From Streptomyces sp. MBT53 (lineage in GTDB: Bacteria; Actinomycetota; Actinomycetes; Streptomycetales; Streptomycetaceae): a stretch of DNA of 41,140 nt. A program made the position numbers and the translations under genes. Of this stretch, positions 14,735 through 24,283 are shown one piece after another. The notes under the pieces are model-generated. The model made no database searches. It saw nothing but the letters and a program-made list of their open reading frames with translations, and had not been told where the DNA came from. The DNA lies in contig NZ_JAEQAZ010000120.1 of the NCBI RefSeq assembly GCF_016654115.1, forward strand, positions 1 to 41,140, written 5' to 3'. Numbering within the stretch: the stretch's first letter is position 1; each line of letters begins with the position of its first letter.

Positions 14735-17545
14735 GTGAGAAAACCCCTCTGGACCACGGTCGTCACGGTGGTGCTGGCCATGACGCTCGGCGCCGGGCCG
14801 GCCCAGGCCGCGGCGCCGCACAGTGCCGCCGCCGCGGCCGCGACGACCGGCGACCCGGTCGATCCGCCGCTGTACGACGCGGCGTCGGGCGGCAGTGTCG
14901 TCCGCGTCAACGTCGTCACCCAGAACCGCACCGACCTGTCCGCCGCGGCGTCGGCCGGTGAGACCGTGCAGTCGTTCGCGACCATGCCGGTCGTCACCCT
15001 CAAGGTCGACCGGAGCGGGCTGGACCGGCTGTCCGCCCTGCCGGGCGTGGTGAGCGTCACCGAAGACGTCGCGGTCCCGCCGTCGCTGGACGAGAGCATC
15101 CCCATCATCGGCGCCGACCAGGCCTCCGCCGCGGGTATGACCGGGGCGGGCAGTGTGGTGGCCGTCCTGGACACCGGGGTCGCGACCCACCACCCGTTCC
15201 TCAAGGACCGGGTCATCTCCGAGGCGTGCTTCTCGCCGATCGACCCCGATCTGACCGCCACCAGCCTGTGCCCGGACGGGACCGACCACCAGGAGGGGAC
15301 GGGCACGGCCGACTCCGGGACGGGCCCGTGCACGGCCATCGCCGACTGCGACCACGGAACCCACGTGGCGGGCATCGTCGCCGGCAACGGCGAGGGCATC
15401 ACCGGAGCCCCGAAGCGCGGTGTCGCCCCCGGTGCGAACATCATCGCCCTCCAGGTGTTCAGCAAGTTCACCTCCGAGGACATCTGCGGCCCCGGCGCCG
15501 CACCGTGCGTGCTCAGTTTCACCAGCGCCCAGCTGTCCGCCCTGGAGAAGGTGCTGCAGCTGCGCCAGTCCGGGACACCTGTGGTGGCCGCGAACCTGAG
15601 CCTGGGCGCCGGCCGGTACGCCACAGCCTGCGACGGCGACGCGCGCAAGCCGGCCATCGACAACCTGCTCGCCGCCGGAGTCGCCACCGTGGTCGCGGCA
15701 GGCAACAACGGATACGCCGACGCGGTGAGCGCCCCCGGCTGTGTCGCCTCCGCGATCACGGTCGGCGCCACCACCGACGACGACCAACTGTCCGCGTTCA
15801 CCAACCGCGGCCCGCTGCTGGACCTCCTCGCCCCCGGTACCAGCATCGTCTCCTCGGTTCCCGGCGACGGATACGCCTCGAAGAACGGCACCTCCATGGC
15901 CGCGCCGCACGTGGCCGGCGCTCTCGCGATCCTGCGGCAGGCGTTCCCCGACGACAGCATCGCGAGCCTGGAGTCACGGCTGAAGACCGGCGGGCGGACC
16001 ATCAGCTACACGGGCGCCGCCACGCCCCGCATCGACGTCGCCCAGGCGCTCGGCGCGACCGTCCAGCCGCTCGCCGCAGGCAACGACTTCAACTGCGACG
16101 AGAGAGAGGACCTCGCCGTCGCCGACCCCGAGGCGACCGTCGGCGGTGACGCCAAGGCCGGCCTCCTGCGCGTCGTCTACGGCGGTGGCAGGGGCACGGC
16201 CGAGCTGAACCAGGACCTTGCCTCGGTACCCGGTGACGCCGAACCGAACGACTACTTCGGCGACTCCCTCGCCACCGTCGACTACGACAAGGACGGCTGC
16301 ACCGACCTGGTCGTCGGCACGCCCCGCGAGGACGTCGGCAGCGCGACGGACGCCGGCACCGTGGACGTTCTCTACGGGGCCTCGGGCGGCCTCGGTACCG
16401 GCAGGGCGGCACTCCACCTCGAACAGGGCACCGGCGCGGAGGGCATCCTCGCCGCGGCCTCGGAATCCGGGGACCGTATGGGCGCCGCCGTCGCCGCCGG
16501 CCGCACGCTCGACCAGGAGCCGTACCTGGTCATCGGTGTTCCCGGTGAGGACATCGACGGCAAGGCGGACACCGGGGCCGTCTTCTACCTGCGCGGCACC
16601 GTCAACCGGACGCTGATCCAGGGGAGTTCGGGGGTGGCGGGCACGCTGGAGGCGGGCGACAAGTTCGGGTCCTCCGTGACCGCGAGCCCCGAGTACGTCG
16701 CGGTCGGCATACCGGGCGAGGGCCTCGTGGCCTTCCCGGGCCCGAACGCGACCGAAGTGACAGCGGGTCAGGTCGACGTGATGTCCCACGAACTGAACAG
16801 CAGCGGTGTCCCGGCCCACGTGGGATCCGTCGACGAGGTCAGCCCGGCCGTGAGCGGTGACGCCGAGGCGGGGGACCAGTTCGGCGCGTCGGTCTCGGCC
16901 ACCCAGGCTCTCTTCGTGCAGGGTTTCCCGTGGCCCAGGCGAGCCACGTACATCGCCATCGGTGTACCGGGGGAGGACATCACCTACGGGGGAGCGGTCA
17001 AGGCCGACGCGGGACGTGCCGTCGTGGTCAGGGTCGAGAAGATCGCCTCTCCGGTGATCTCGGAGATCAACAGCGGCTACGACCAGGGACCCGACGACAT
17101 CACCGGAGCGCCCGAGGCCGGTGACCGCATGGGCGCCCAGGTGTCCGTCGTCAACCGGGACCCGGGGACGACAGCGACCGACGCCGGCCTGGTGATGGCT
17201 GTCGGCCTGCCGGGCGAGGACATCGGCACGGTCGTCGACGCGGGCGCCGTGGAGGTCTTCGGTCTGCGCAGCGCACCGGGTGTCACCGACCGGTGGATCG
17301 AGGCCGGCAACGCCTCCGGCATGCCGGGATCACCGGCCACGTCGCAGAGCGCCGGCACCAGTCTGTACGGCACACAGGCCAACCTCTACATCGGTATGCC
17401 CTACGGCCCGGGCGCCTACGGCTCCCTGTACGCGATGCCCTGGGCGAACGTGACCGGAGGCACCGCACAGGCGGTCACCACCTATGCACCGGGCACAGGC
17501 GGCCTCCCGGCAGCCGGGCTGCGGTTCGGCCTGGCCGCCCGATGA
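14735..17545 (+). CDS. Secreted subtilisin-like protease with FG-GAP propeller
   Basis: The protein has 936 residues, GTG start with GGGAG upstream. The signal peptide ends near AQA (about 25). An inhibitor-I9-like propeptide (about 45-115, VVTLKVDRSGLDRLSALPGV) precedes an S8 catalytic domain (about 120-455) with the full triad: Asp146 in VLDTG, His207 in DHGTHVAG, Ser387 in NGTSMAAPHVAG, and the oxyanion Asn in AAGNNG (about 324). The C-terminal half has seven FG-GAP-type repeats, each with a core such as VGTPREDVG, IGVPGEDID, IGVPGEDIT or VGLPGEDIG followed by DAG.V, predicting an integrin-alpha-like seven-bladed propeller for binding substrates or surfaces. The mature N-terminus has VDPPL just like the preceding PLA2 protein. 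Substrate is unknown. Confidence 0.93.
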   Translation: MRKPLWTTVVTVVLAMTLGAGPAQAAAPHSAAAAAATTGDPVDPPLYDAASGGSVVRVNVVTQNRTDLSAAASAGETVQSFATMPVVTLKVDRSGLDRLSALPGVVSVTEDVAVPPSLDESIPIIGADQASAAGMTGAGSVVAVLDTGVATHHPFLKDRVISEACFSPIDPDLTATSLCPDGTDHQEGTGTADSGTGPCTAIADCDHGTHVAGIVAGNGEGITGAPKRGVAPGANIIALQVFSKFTSEDICGPGAAPCVLSFTSAQLSALEKVLQLRQSGTPVVAANLSLGAGRYATACDGDARKPAIDNLLAAGVATVVAAGNNGYADAVSAPGCVASAITVGATTDDDQLSAFTNRGPLLDLLAPGTSIVSSVPGDGYASKNGTSMAAPHVAGALAILRQAFPDDSIASLESRLKTGGRTISYTGAATPRIDVAQALGATVQPLAAGNDFNCDEREDLAVADPEATVGGDAKAGLLRVVYGGGRGTAELNQDLASVPGDAEPNDYFGDSLATVDYDKDGCTDLVVGTPREDVGSATDAGTVDVLYGASGGLGTGRAALHLEQGTGAEGILAAASESGDRMGAAVAAGRTLDQEPYLVIGVPGEDIDGKADTGAVFYLRGTVNRTLIQGSSGVAGTLEAGDKFGSSVTASPEYVAVGIPGEGLVAFPGPNATEVTAGQVDVMSHELNSSGVPAHVGSVDEVSPAVSGDAEAGDQFGASVSATQALFVQGFPWPRRATYIAIGVPGEDITYGGAVKADAGRAVVVRVEKIASPVISEINSGYDQGPDDITGAPEAGDRMGAQVSVVNRDPGTTATDAGLVMAVGLPGEDIGTVVDAGAVEVFGLRSAPGVTDRWIEAGNASGMPGSPATSQSAGTSLYGTQANLYIGMPYGPGAYGSLYAMPWANVTGGTAQAVTTYAPGTGGLPAAGLRFGLAAR

Positions 17546-17655
17546 GCGACGGCGAGATCTTCGGCACAGCGAAGTGACCGGGCACCGGTTTCCGGCAGGA
17601 CGACCTCTTCGGCTGAAATCGCAGGTGAGCGGGGCATAACCCGCTGACGCGACTA

Positions 17656-17694
17656 CGCAGAGTGTCCATCGCCGTACGCGATGGGCACTCTGCG
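17656..17694 (+). terminator. Terminator after the protease gene
   Basis: 17-nt arms (17656-17672 and 17678-17694), paired throughout with one G-U wobble, close a 5-nt loop about 110 nt after the stop codon. A TTGTG tail follows. Confidence 0.85.
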
Positions 17695-17812
17695 TTGTGC
17701 AACCCTTTGTCGAGTTTCCCCGTCTGACCAGGCGGACGAAAATGGAGCGGTACTGACCGCGCCCGACCCTGAAAGCAGGGGGTAACCGACCGGACGAGAG
17801 ACCGAGGAGCCC

Positions 17813-18955
17813 ATGTCCGCCGAGAGCACGCCGGAGCCCGGTATACCGGGCCAGGACGGCAACAGCGGCCCGCGCCACCGCGCCAAGGGCCGCAAGCAGA
17901 AGAACCGCAGTCCGCGCCGCAAGGCCCTGATGATCACGGCCTGGGTCGCGGGAGGCGTCCTGGTGCTGGGCGGCACCGGCGCCGGGTACGTGTACTTCAA
18001 GCTCAACGGCAACATCAAGAGCGTCGACATCAACCAGGCCCTCGGCACCGACCGGCCGGTCAAGGTCGACAACGGCTCCGAGAACATCCTCGTCCTGGGC
18101 TCCGACTCCCGCTCCGGCACCAACAAGAAGCTGGGCGGCGGCACGGACGACGGCAGCGCCCGCTCCGACACCGCGATGATCATCCACGTCTACAAGGGCC
18201 ACAAGAAGGCCAGCGTGGTGTCCATCCCGCGCGACACCCTCGTCGACCGCCCCGAGTGCACCGACACCAAGGGCGTCACGCACGACGCGGCCTCCGGCGT
18301 GATGTTCAACGAGGCGTACTCGACCGGCGGCGCCGCCTGCACGGTGAAGACCGTCGAGTCCATCTCCGGTCTGCGCATGGACCACTACCTCGAAGTCGAC
18401 TTCGCGGGCTTCGAGAAGCTCATCAACGAGCTCGGTGGCGTCCAGATCACCACCACCAAGGACATCAAGGACACGAAGAGCCACCTGGACCTCAAGGCCG
18501 GCAAGCACACGCTCAACGGCTCGCAGGCCCTCGGTCTGGTCCGCACCCGGCACGGCGTCGGCGACGGCTCCGACCTCGGCCGCATCCAGCTCCAGCAGGC
18601 GTTCATCAAGGCCCTGGTCAACCAGGTCAAGCACGTCGGCCTCCTGACCAGCCCGACCAAGCTCTTCGACCTCGCCAACACCGCCACGCAGGCCGTCACC
18701 ACCGACTCCGACCTCGGCTCGGTGAACTCCCTCACGTCCTTCGCCAACGGCCTCAAGGGCATCAGCTCCGCCAACATGACCATGGTCACGATGCCGGTCG
18801 AGTACGACCCGGCCAACCCGAACCGGGTGATCGTGGAGAAGGCGAAGGCGCAGCTGGTCTGGAACGCCTTGAAGAACGACCAGCCGATCCCGGCGGCGGC
18901 CTCCAAGGGCACGGCAACAGGCGAAGCCAAGGGCGTGGTGACCAGCGCCCCGTAG
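17813..18955 (+). CDS. LytR-CpsA-Psr (LCP) family cell-wall glycopolymer ligase
   Basis: LCP proteins move undecaprenyl-linked glycopolymers such as teichoic acids onto peptidoglycan outside the membrane. The 380-residue protein has a basic cytosolic N-terminus (residues 1-37), one membrane helix (about 38-60), and an extracellular LCP domain. Visible LCP motifs are NILVLGSDSR, SDTAMIIHVYKGHKKASVVSIPRDT, the middle MDHYLEVDFAGFEKLINELGGV, and LNGSQALGLVRTRHG...DLGRIQLQQ with the conserved Arg residues. The C-terminal ~40 residues look disordered. ATG 17813 is preceded by GAGGAG. It may act with the WecA-like transferase encoded at 24,993. Confidence 0.92.
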   Translation: MSAESTPEPGIPGQDGNSGPRHRAKGRKQKNRSPRRKALMITAWVAGGVLVLGGTGAGYVYFKLNGNIKSVDINQALGTDRPVKVDNGSENILVLGSDSRSGTNKKLGGGTDDGSARSDTAMIIHVYKGHKKASVVSIPRDTLVDRPECTDTKGVTHDAASGVMFNEAYSTGGAACTVKTVESISGLRMDHYLEVDFAGFEKLINELGGVQITTTKDIKDTKSHLDLKAGKHTLNGSQALGLVRTRHGVGDGSDLGRIQLQQAFIKALVNQVKHVGLLTSPTKLFDLANTATQAVTTDSDLGSVNSLTSFANGLKGISSANMTMVTMPVEYDPANPNRVIVEKAKAQLVWNALKNDQPIPAAASKGTATGEAKGVVTSAP

Positions 18956-19010
18956 GGGCGCGGGGCTGTGTCGATTCGCGGCTTCGCCGCGGGGCGCGAC
19001 CAGCCACAGA
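18945..19010. repeat. Streptomycete intergenic hairpin repeat at the LCP 3' end
   Basis: GCGCCCC and GGGGCGC (18945-18961) flank GTA at the stop codon. CGCGGC-TTC-GCCGCG (18977-18991) and GGGCGCGACCAGCCAC follow. The string GGGGCGCGGGG ... GCGCGACCAGCCAC is, from memory, very common between streptomycete genes, where it probably acts as terminator-like RNA. Its dispersal in this genome cannot be checked from one window. Confidence 0.55.
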
Positions 19011-19045
19011 GGACCCGCAGGGAATAGATCACCTAGGCCCCCGGT

Positions 19046-19148
19046 TTGGGAGGTTGGCTCCAGTCCTGGCAGACTGGACAGTCGGCCCCGGTTCACGCCC
19101 CGCGAACCCGCAGAGCGACCCGGCGCCCTCCCGAACCTAGGAGACACC
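19046..19148 (+). promoter_or_regulatory. Promoter and leader of rpmE
   Basis: TTGGGA (19046-19051), an 18-nt spacer and CAGACT (19070-19075) form a plausible promoter, with start near 19082 and a leader of about 67 nt. Ribosomal-protein L31 leader RNAs have been described in Actinobacteria; this GC-rich leader is in the right place for one, but I cannot confirm the consensus structure by eye. Confidence 0.4.
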
Positions 19149-19373
19149 TTGAAGCGCGAGATCCACCCCGAGTACGTCGAGACCCAGGTCAGCTGCACCT
19201 GTGGCGCGTCGTTCACCACCCGCAGCACGATCACGAGCGGCAACATCCGCGCCGAGGTCTGCTCCGAGTGCCACCCGTTCTACACGGGCAAGCAGAAGAT
19301 CCTCGACACCGGTGGCCGCGTGGCCCGCTTCGAGGCCCGCTTCGGCAAGGCTGCTGCCGGCTCCACGAAGTAG
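19149..19373 (+). CDS. rpmE: 50S ribosomal protein L31, zinc-binding form
   Basis: The protein has 74 residues and starts at a TTG (AGGAGA 6 nt upstream). The four zinc cysteines are all present: C16-T-C18 and C38-x-x-C41. This is the housekeeping zinc-containing type, rather than the Cys-free form that Zur controls in zinc shortage. MKREIHPEYVETQVSC and FYTGKQKILDTGGRV are family signatures. It stands between the LCP gene and prfA, a classic actinobacterial order. Confidence 0.97.
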   Translation: MKREIHPEYVETQVSCTCGASFTTRSTITSGNIRAEVCSECHPFYTGKQKILDTGGRVARFEARFGKAAAGSTK

Positions 19374-19481
19374 CGAGCTTCAATTTCGCCGGTCCACGGC
19401 CACGCCCCTCCACCGGCGTGCCGGGACCGGCGTTTTTGGTCGCCCGCCTTCCCTTTCTTCACCGCATTTCAGGAGCCCAAG

Positions 19482-20558
19482 ATGTTCGAGGCTGTCGAGG
19501 ACCTCATCGGCGAGCACGCCGACCTTGAGAAGAAGCTCGCCGACCCGTCGGTCCACGCCGACCAGGCCAACGCGCGCAAGCTGAACAAGCGCTACGCCGA
19601 GCTCACCCCGATCGTCGCCACGTACCGCTCCTGGAAGCAGACCGGCGACGACATCGAGACCGCGCGTGAACTCGGCGCCGACGACCCGGAGTTCGCGGCC
19701 GAGGTCAAGGAGCTGGAGAAGCACCGGGACGAGATCACGGAGAAGCTGCGGCTGCTGCTGGTGCCGCGTGACCCCAACGACGACAAGGACGTGATCCTCG
19801 AGGTCAAGGCGGGCGCGGGCGGCGACGAGTCCGCCCTGTTCGCCGGTGACCTGCTGCGCATGTACCTGCGGTACGCGGAGCGCGTCGGCTGGAAGACCGA
19901 GATCATCGACGCCACCGAGTCCGAGCTGGGCGGCTACAAGGACGTCCAGGTCGCCGTGAAGACCAAGGGCGGCAACGGCGCGACCGAGCCCGGCCAGGGC
20001 GTGTGGGCCCGCCTGAAGTACGAGGGCGGGGTGCACCGCGTGCAGCGCGTGCCCGCGACCGAGTCCGCGGGCCGTATCCACACTTCGGCGGCCGGTGTCC
20101 TCGTCACCCCCGAGGCGGAGGAGGTCGACGTCGAGATCAACCCGAACGACCTCCGCATCGACGTGTACCGCTCCTCGGGCCCCGGCGGCCAGTCCGTCAA
20201 CACGACCGACTCCGCGGTGCGCATCACCCACATTCCCACCGGAGTCGTCGCCTCCTGCCAGAACGAGAAGAGCCAGCTGCAGAACAAGGAGCAGGCGATG
20301 CGTATCCTGCGCTCCAGGCTGCTCGCCGCGGCACAGGAGGAGGCGGAGAAGAACGCCGCCGACGCCCGCCGCAGCCAGGTCCGCACGGTCGACCGCTCCG
20401 AGAAGATCCGTACGTACAACTTCCCGGAGAACCGCATCTCGGACCACCGCGTCGGATTCAAGGCGTACAACCTTGACCAGGTCCTGGACGGCGACCTCGA
20501 CGCGATGATCCAGGCTTGCGTCGACGCGGACTCGGCCGCCAAGCTCGCGGCGGCGTAA
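19482..20558 (+). CDS. prfA: Peptide chain release factor 1
   Basis: RF1 reads UAG and UAA and triggers peptide release on the ribosome. The 358 residues carry the RF1 codon-reading tripeptide PAT (191-193, in RVPATESAGRIHTS) and the catalytic GGQ (235-237, in SSGPGGQSVN) that contacts the peptidyl-transferase centre. An N-terminal coiled-coil domain covers about 1-95. ATG 19482 has AGGAG upstream. The methyltransferase that modifies the GGQ glutamine is the next gene, so the pair is functionally linked. Confidence 0.98.
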   Translation: MFEAVEDLIGEHADLEKKLADPSVHADQANARKLNKRYAELTPIVATYRSWKQTGDDIETARELGADDPEFAAEVKELEKHRDEITEKLRLLLVPRDPNDDKDVILEVKAGAGGDESALFAGDLLRMYLRYAERVGWKTEIIDATESELGGYKDVQVAVKTKGGNGATEPGQGVWARLKYEGGVHRVQRVPATESAGRIHTSAAGVLVTPEAEEVDVEINPNDLRIDVYRSSGPGGQSVNTTDSAVRITHIPTGVVASCQNEKSQLQNKEQAMRILRSRLLAAAQEEAEKNAADARRSQVRTVDRSEKIRTYNFPENRISDHRVGFKAYNLDQVLDGDLDAMIQACVDADSAAKLAAA

Positions 20559-20613
20559 CACCACGGCACGCACGGCACGTTGGGCACGGACGAGTACGAC
20601 ACGGAGGACTTGC

Positions 20614-21459
20614 GTGAACCTGCTGCTAGCAGAGGTGGCCCAGGCCACCCAGCGGCTGGCCGACGCCGGCGTGCCCTCGCCGCGCAACGACGCGGAGGAG
20701 CTCGCCGCGTTCGTGCACGGTGTGAAGCGGGGCGAGCTGCACTCCGTGAAGGACGTGGACTTCGACGCCCGCTACTGGGAGACCATCGCCCGTCGCGAGC
20801 AGCGTGAGCCGCTCCAGCACATCACCGGCCGCGCCTTCTTCCGCTACCTGGAACTCCAGGTCGGGCCAGGGGTGTTCGTGCCGCGCCCCGAGACCGAGTC
20901 GGTCGTCGGCTGGGCCATAGACGCGGTCCGCGCGATGGACGTCGTGGAGCCGCTGATCGTGGACCTCTGCACCGGATCCGGCGCCATCGCGCTCGCCCTC
21001 GCGCAGGAGGTCCCGCGCTCCCGGGTGCACGCCGTGGAGCTGTCCGAGGACGCCCTGCAGTGGACCCGCAAGAACATGGAGGGGTCGCGGGTCGACCTGC
21101 GGCAGGGCAACGCCCTGGACGCCTTCCCCGACCTCGACGGCCATGTCGACCTGGTCATCTCCAACCCGCCGTACATCCCGCTCACGGAGTGGGAGTACGT
21201 CGCTCCCGAGGCCCGCGACTACGACCCCGAACTCGCCCTGTTCTCGGGGGAGGACGGCCTCGACCTGATCCGTGGCATCGAACGCACCGCACACCGGCTT
21301 CTGCGTCCCGGCGGTGTCGTCGTCATCGAGCACGCCGACACCCAGGGCGGCCAGGTGCCGTGGATCTTCACCGAGGAACGTGGCTGGGCCGACGCGGCCG
21401 ACCACCCCGATCTCAACAACCGCCCGCGCTTCGCGACCGCCCGCAGGGCGACTCCGTGA
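20614..21459 (+). CDS. prmC: Release-factor glutamine N5-methyltransferase
   Basis: PrmC (HemK) methylates the Gln of the GGQ motif in RF1/RF2 with S-adenosylmethionine. The 281-residue protein starts at GTG behind GGAGGA. Motifs are RPETE (91-95), the AdoMet glycine loop DLCTGSGAIAL (about 117-127), and NPPY (184-187), the Gln-binding signature. It follows prfA by 55 nt and is probably in the same transcript. Confidence 0.97.
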   Translation: MNLLLAEVAQATQRLADAGVPSPRNDAEELAAFVHGVKRGELHSVKDVDFDARYWETIARREQREPLQHITGRAFFRYLELQVGPGVFVPRPETESVVGWAIDAVRAMDVVEPLIVDLCTGSGAIALALAQEVPRSRVHAVELSEDALQWTRKNMEGSRVDLRQGNALDAFPDLDGHVDLVISNPPYIPLTEWEYVAPEARDYDPELALFSGEDGLDLIRGIERTAHRLLRPGGVVVIEHADTQGGQVPWIFTEERGWADAADHPDLNNRPRFATARRATP

Positions 21460-21518
21460 TCGGCGACCACGGCTCAACAACCGCTTACGTACACGTGATT
21501 GAGCAGGAGGCCCGTTAG

Positions 21519-22166
21519 ATGGCACGGCGATACGACACCAATGACGCGACCGACCGCACGACGGGTCTGCGCGAGGCCGCGTCCGCCGTCCGCCGGGGCG
21601 AACTCGTGGTCCTGCCGACCGACACGGTCTACGGCATCGGGGCCGACGCGTTCTCCTCGGAGGCCGTCGCCGATCTCCTGGACGCCAAGGGCCGGGGCCG
21701 CAACATGCCCACGCCCGTCCTCATCGGCTCCCCGAACACCCTGCACGGCCTCGTCACGGACTTCTCCGAGCTGGCCTGGGAACTCGTCGACGCGTTCTGG
21801 CCGGGCGCCCTCACGCTGGTCGCCAAGCACCAGCCGTCCCTGCAGTGGGACCTGGGGGACACCAGGGGCACGGTCGCCATCCGTATGCCGCTGCACCCCG
21901 TCGCCATCGAGCTGTTGACGGAGGTCGGCCCGATGGCGGTCTCCTCCGCGAACCTCACGGGCCACCCCGCGCCGGAGGACTGCGACGCCGCGCAGCAGAT
22001 GCTCGGCGACTCGGTCTCCGTGTACCTCGACGGCGGTCCGACGCCCGGCAACGTGCCGTCGTCGATCGTCGACGTCACGCGCGAGGTGCCGCTGCTGCTG
22101 CGGGCCGGTGCGATCTCGGCCGAGGAGCTGCGGAAGGTCGTCCCCGACCTCGAGGTGGCGAATTGA
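21519..22166 (+). CDS. L-threonylcarbamoyladenylate synthase (Sua5/YrdC/TsaC family)
   Basis: The enzyme makes threonylcarbamoyl-AMP from threonine, bicarbonate and ATP, the first step of t6A at tRNA position 37. The 215-residue protein starts at ATG with AGGAGG just upstream. Seen motifs: LPTDTVYGIGADAF (about 31-44), FWPGALTLV, AIRMPLHPVA and SSANLTGHPAP. It has the YrdC domain and lacks the extra C-terminal Sua5 domain. Its stop overlaps the TTG start of the next gene by 4 nt (TTGA), implying coupled translation. Confidence 0.93.
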   Translation: MARRYDTNDATDRTTGLREAASAVRRGELVVLPTDTVYGIGADAFSSEAVADLLDAKGRGRNMPTPVLIGSPNTLHGLVTDFSELAWELVDAFWPGALTLVAKHQPSLQWDLGDTRGTVAIRMPLHPVAIELLTEVGPMAVSSANLTGHPAPEDCDAAQQMLGDSVSVYLDGGPTPGNVPSSIVDVTREVPLLLRAGAISAEELRKVVPDLEVAN

Positions 22167-22831
22167 CAGCCCCTGACGCGGGGCGTGGCATAGGCAACGG
22201 GGAAGTGACGGGGACCTTCGGGCTCCCCATGGACAGCTTCCGCATCCTCCACGTCAGCACCGGCAACGTGTGCCGCTCGCCGATCACCGAGCGGCTGACC
22301 CGCCATGCCCTGGCGGACCGGCTCGGCGACCCGCTGTGGGGCGGGCTCATCGTGGAGAGCGCCGGCACGTGGGGCCATGAGGGCGCGCCCATGGAGACCA
22401 ACGCGGCGACGGTCCTCACCGACTTCGGCGCCGACCCCTCCGGGTTCACCGGCCGCGAGCTGCTCGACGACCACGTGATCCGCGCCGACCTGGTCCTGAC
22501 CGCGACCCGGGACCACCGTCAGCAGGTCATCTCCATGGGCCACTCCGCGGGCCTGCGCACCTTCACCCTGAAGGAGTTCACCCGCCTGGTGAAGGCGATC
22601 GACCCGGCCACCCTCCCACCCCTGGAGGACGGCATGGTGGCCCGCGCCCGCGCCCTGGTCCGCGCGGCAGCGGCCCTCCGGGGCTGGCTCCTGGCCCCCA
22701 CGGCAGAGGCCGACGAGGTCTTCGACCCCTACGGCGCCCCCCTCCCGTTCTTCCGCTCCATCGGGGACGAGATAAACCAGGCGATCGATCCTGTGGTCAC
22801 GGCGTTGACGGGGGTCTCCGCGCGGACGTGA
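22163..22831 (+). CDS. Low-molecular-weight phosphatase-fold protein, nucleophilic Cys replaced by Ser
   Basis: The protein has 222 residues from a TTG (22163) that overlaps the stop of the Sua5 gene. The fold of low-molecular-weight protein-tyrosine phosphatases is clear: a P-loop HVSTGNVCRSPITERL (30-45), ESAGTWGHEGAPM, and the DPYGAP general-acid loop (Asp188). In active members the loop reads C-x5-R beginning at the residue occupied here by Ser32; Cys37 and Arg38 are kept. A Ser at that site should abolish normal phosphocysteine chemistry, so it may bind phospho-ligands without hydrolysing them. I believe the HVSTGN reading is shared by streptomycete homologues, so it is probably not a fresh mutation. 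The 3' end is followed by two more copies of its last 45 nt. Confidence 0.85.
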   Translation: MTAPDAGRGIGNGEVTGTFGLPMDSFRILHVSTGNVCRSPITERLTRHALADRLGDPLWGGLIVESAGTWGHEGAPMETNAATVLTDFGADPSGFTGRELLDDHVIRADLVLTATRDHRQQVISMGHSAGLRTFTLKEFTRLVKAIDPATLPPLEDGMVARARALVRAAAALRGWLLAPTAEADEVFDPYGAPLPFFRSIGDEINQAIDPVVTALTGVSART

Positions 22832-22918
22832 GTCCGGCGGTCGTGGCTTTCGCGGGTGCGCCCACGCGGACTTGATCCGGTGGTCACCGCGTTCACGGGT
22901 GTGCCCGTGAAGACCTGA
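22787..22918 (+). repeat. Three tandem copies of the phosphatase gene 3' end
   Basis: 45-nt units at 22787-22831, 22831-22875 and 22874-22918 (period 43-44) would each encode the same tail and stop: DPVVTALTGVSART*, SPAVVAFAGAPTRT* and DPVVTAFTGVPVKT*. Only the first is in frame with the gene. The third contains TTCACGGG-TGTG-CCCGTGAA (22892-22911), a perfect 8-bp hairpin that may terminate the transcript, and the other copies can form weaker versions. Confidence 0.8.
22892..22911 (+). terminator. Hairpin in the third 3'-end repeat
   Basis: TTCACGGG and CCCGTGAA pair perfectly around TGTG. The position between the phosphatase-like gene and the SHMT-like gene fits a terminator for the upstream transcript. 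Confidence 0.5.
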
Positions 22919-22990
22919 CAACGGTCGCGCGTCCCACCCGTCCCGGGCCTACATTGGACGTACGTCACCGTCGACGGCTCGGAGTCCACC

Positions 22991-24229
<1,239 letters not shown>

Positions 24230-24247
24230 GAGTCCGATGAAAATCTG

Positions 24248-24283
24248 TTGTTGACCGTGTGTTGTCAACTCTATGGTCGCCCG
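24248..24283 (+). promoter_or_regulatory. Leaderless promoter with inverted repeat
   Basis: TTGTTG (24248-24253), an 18-nt spacer and TATGGT (24272-24277) sit 6 nt before the GTG at 24284. GTTGAC (24250-24255) and GTCAAC (24264-24269) form an inverted repeat overlapping the -35, which is a candidate operator. Confidence 0.6.
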
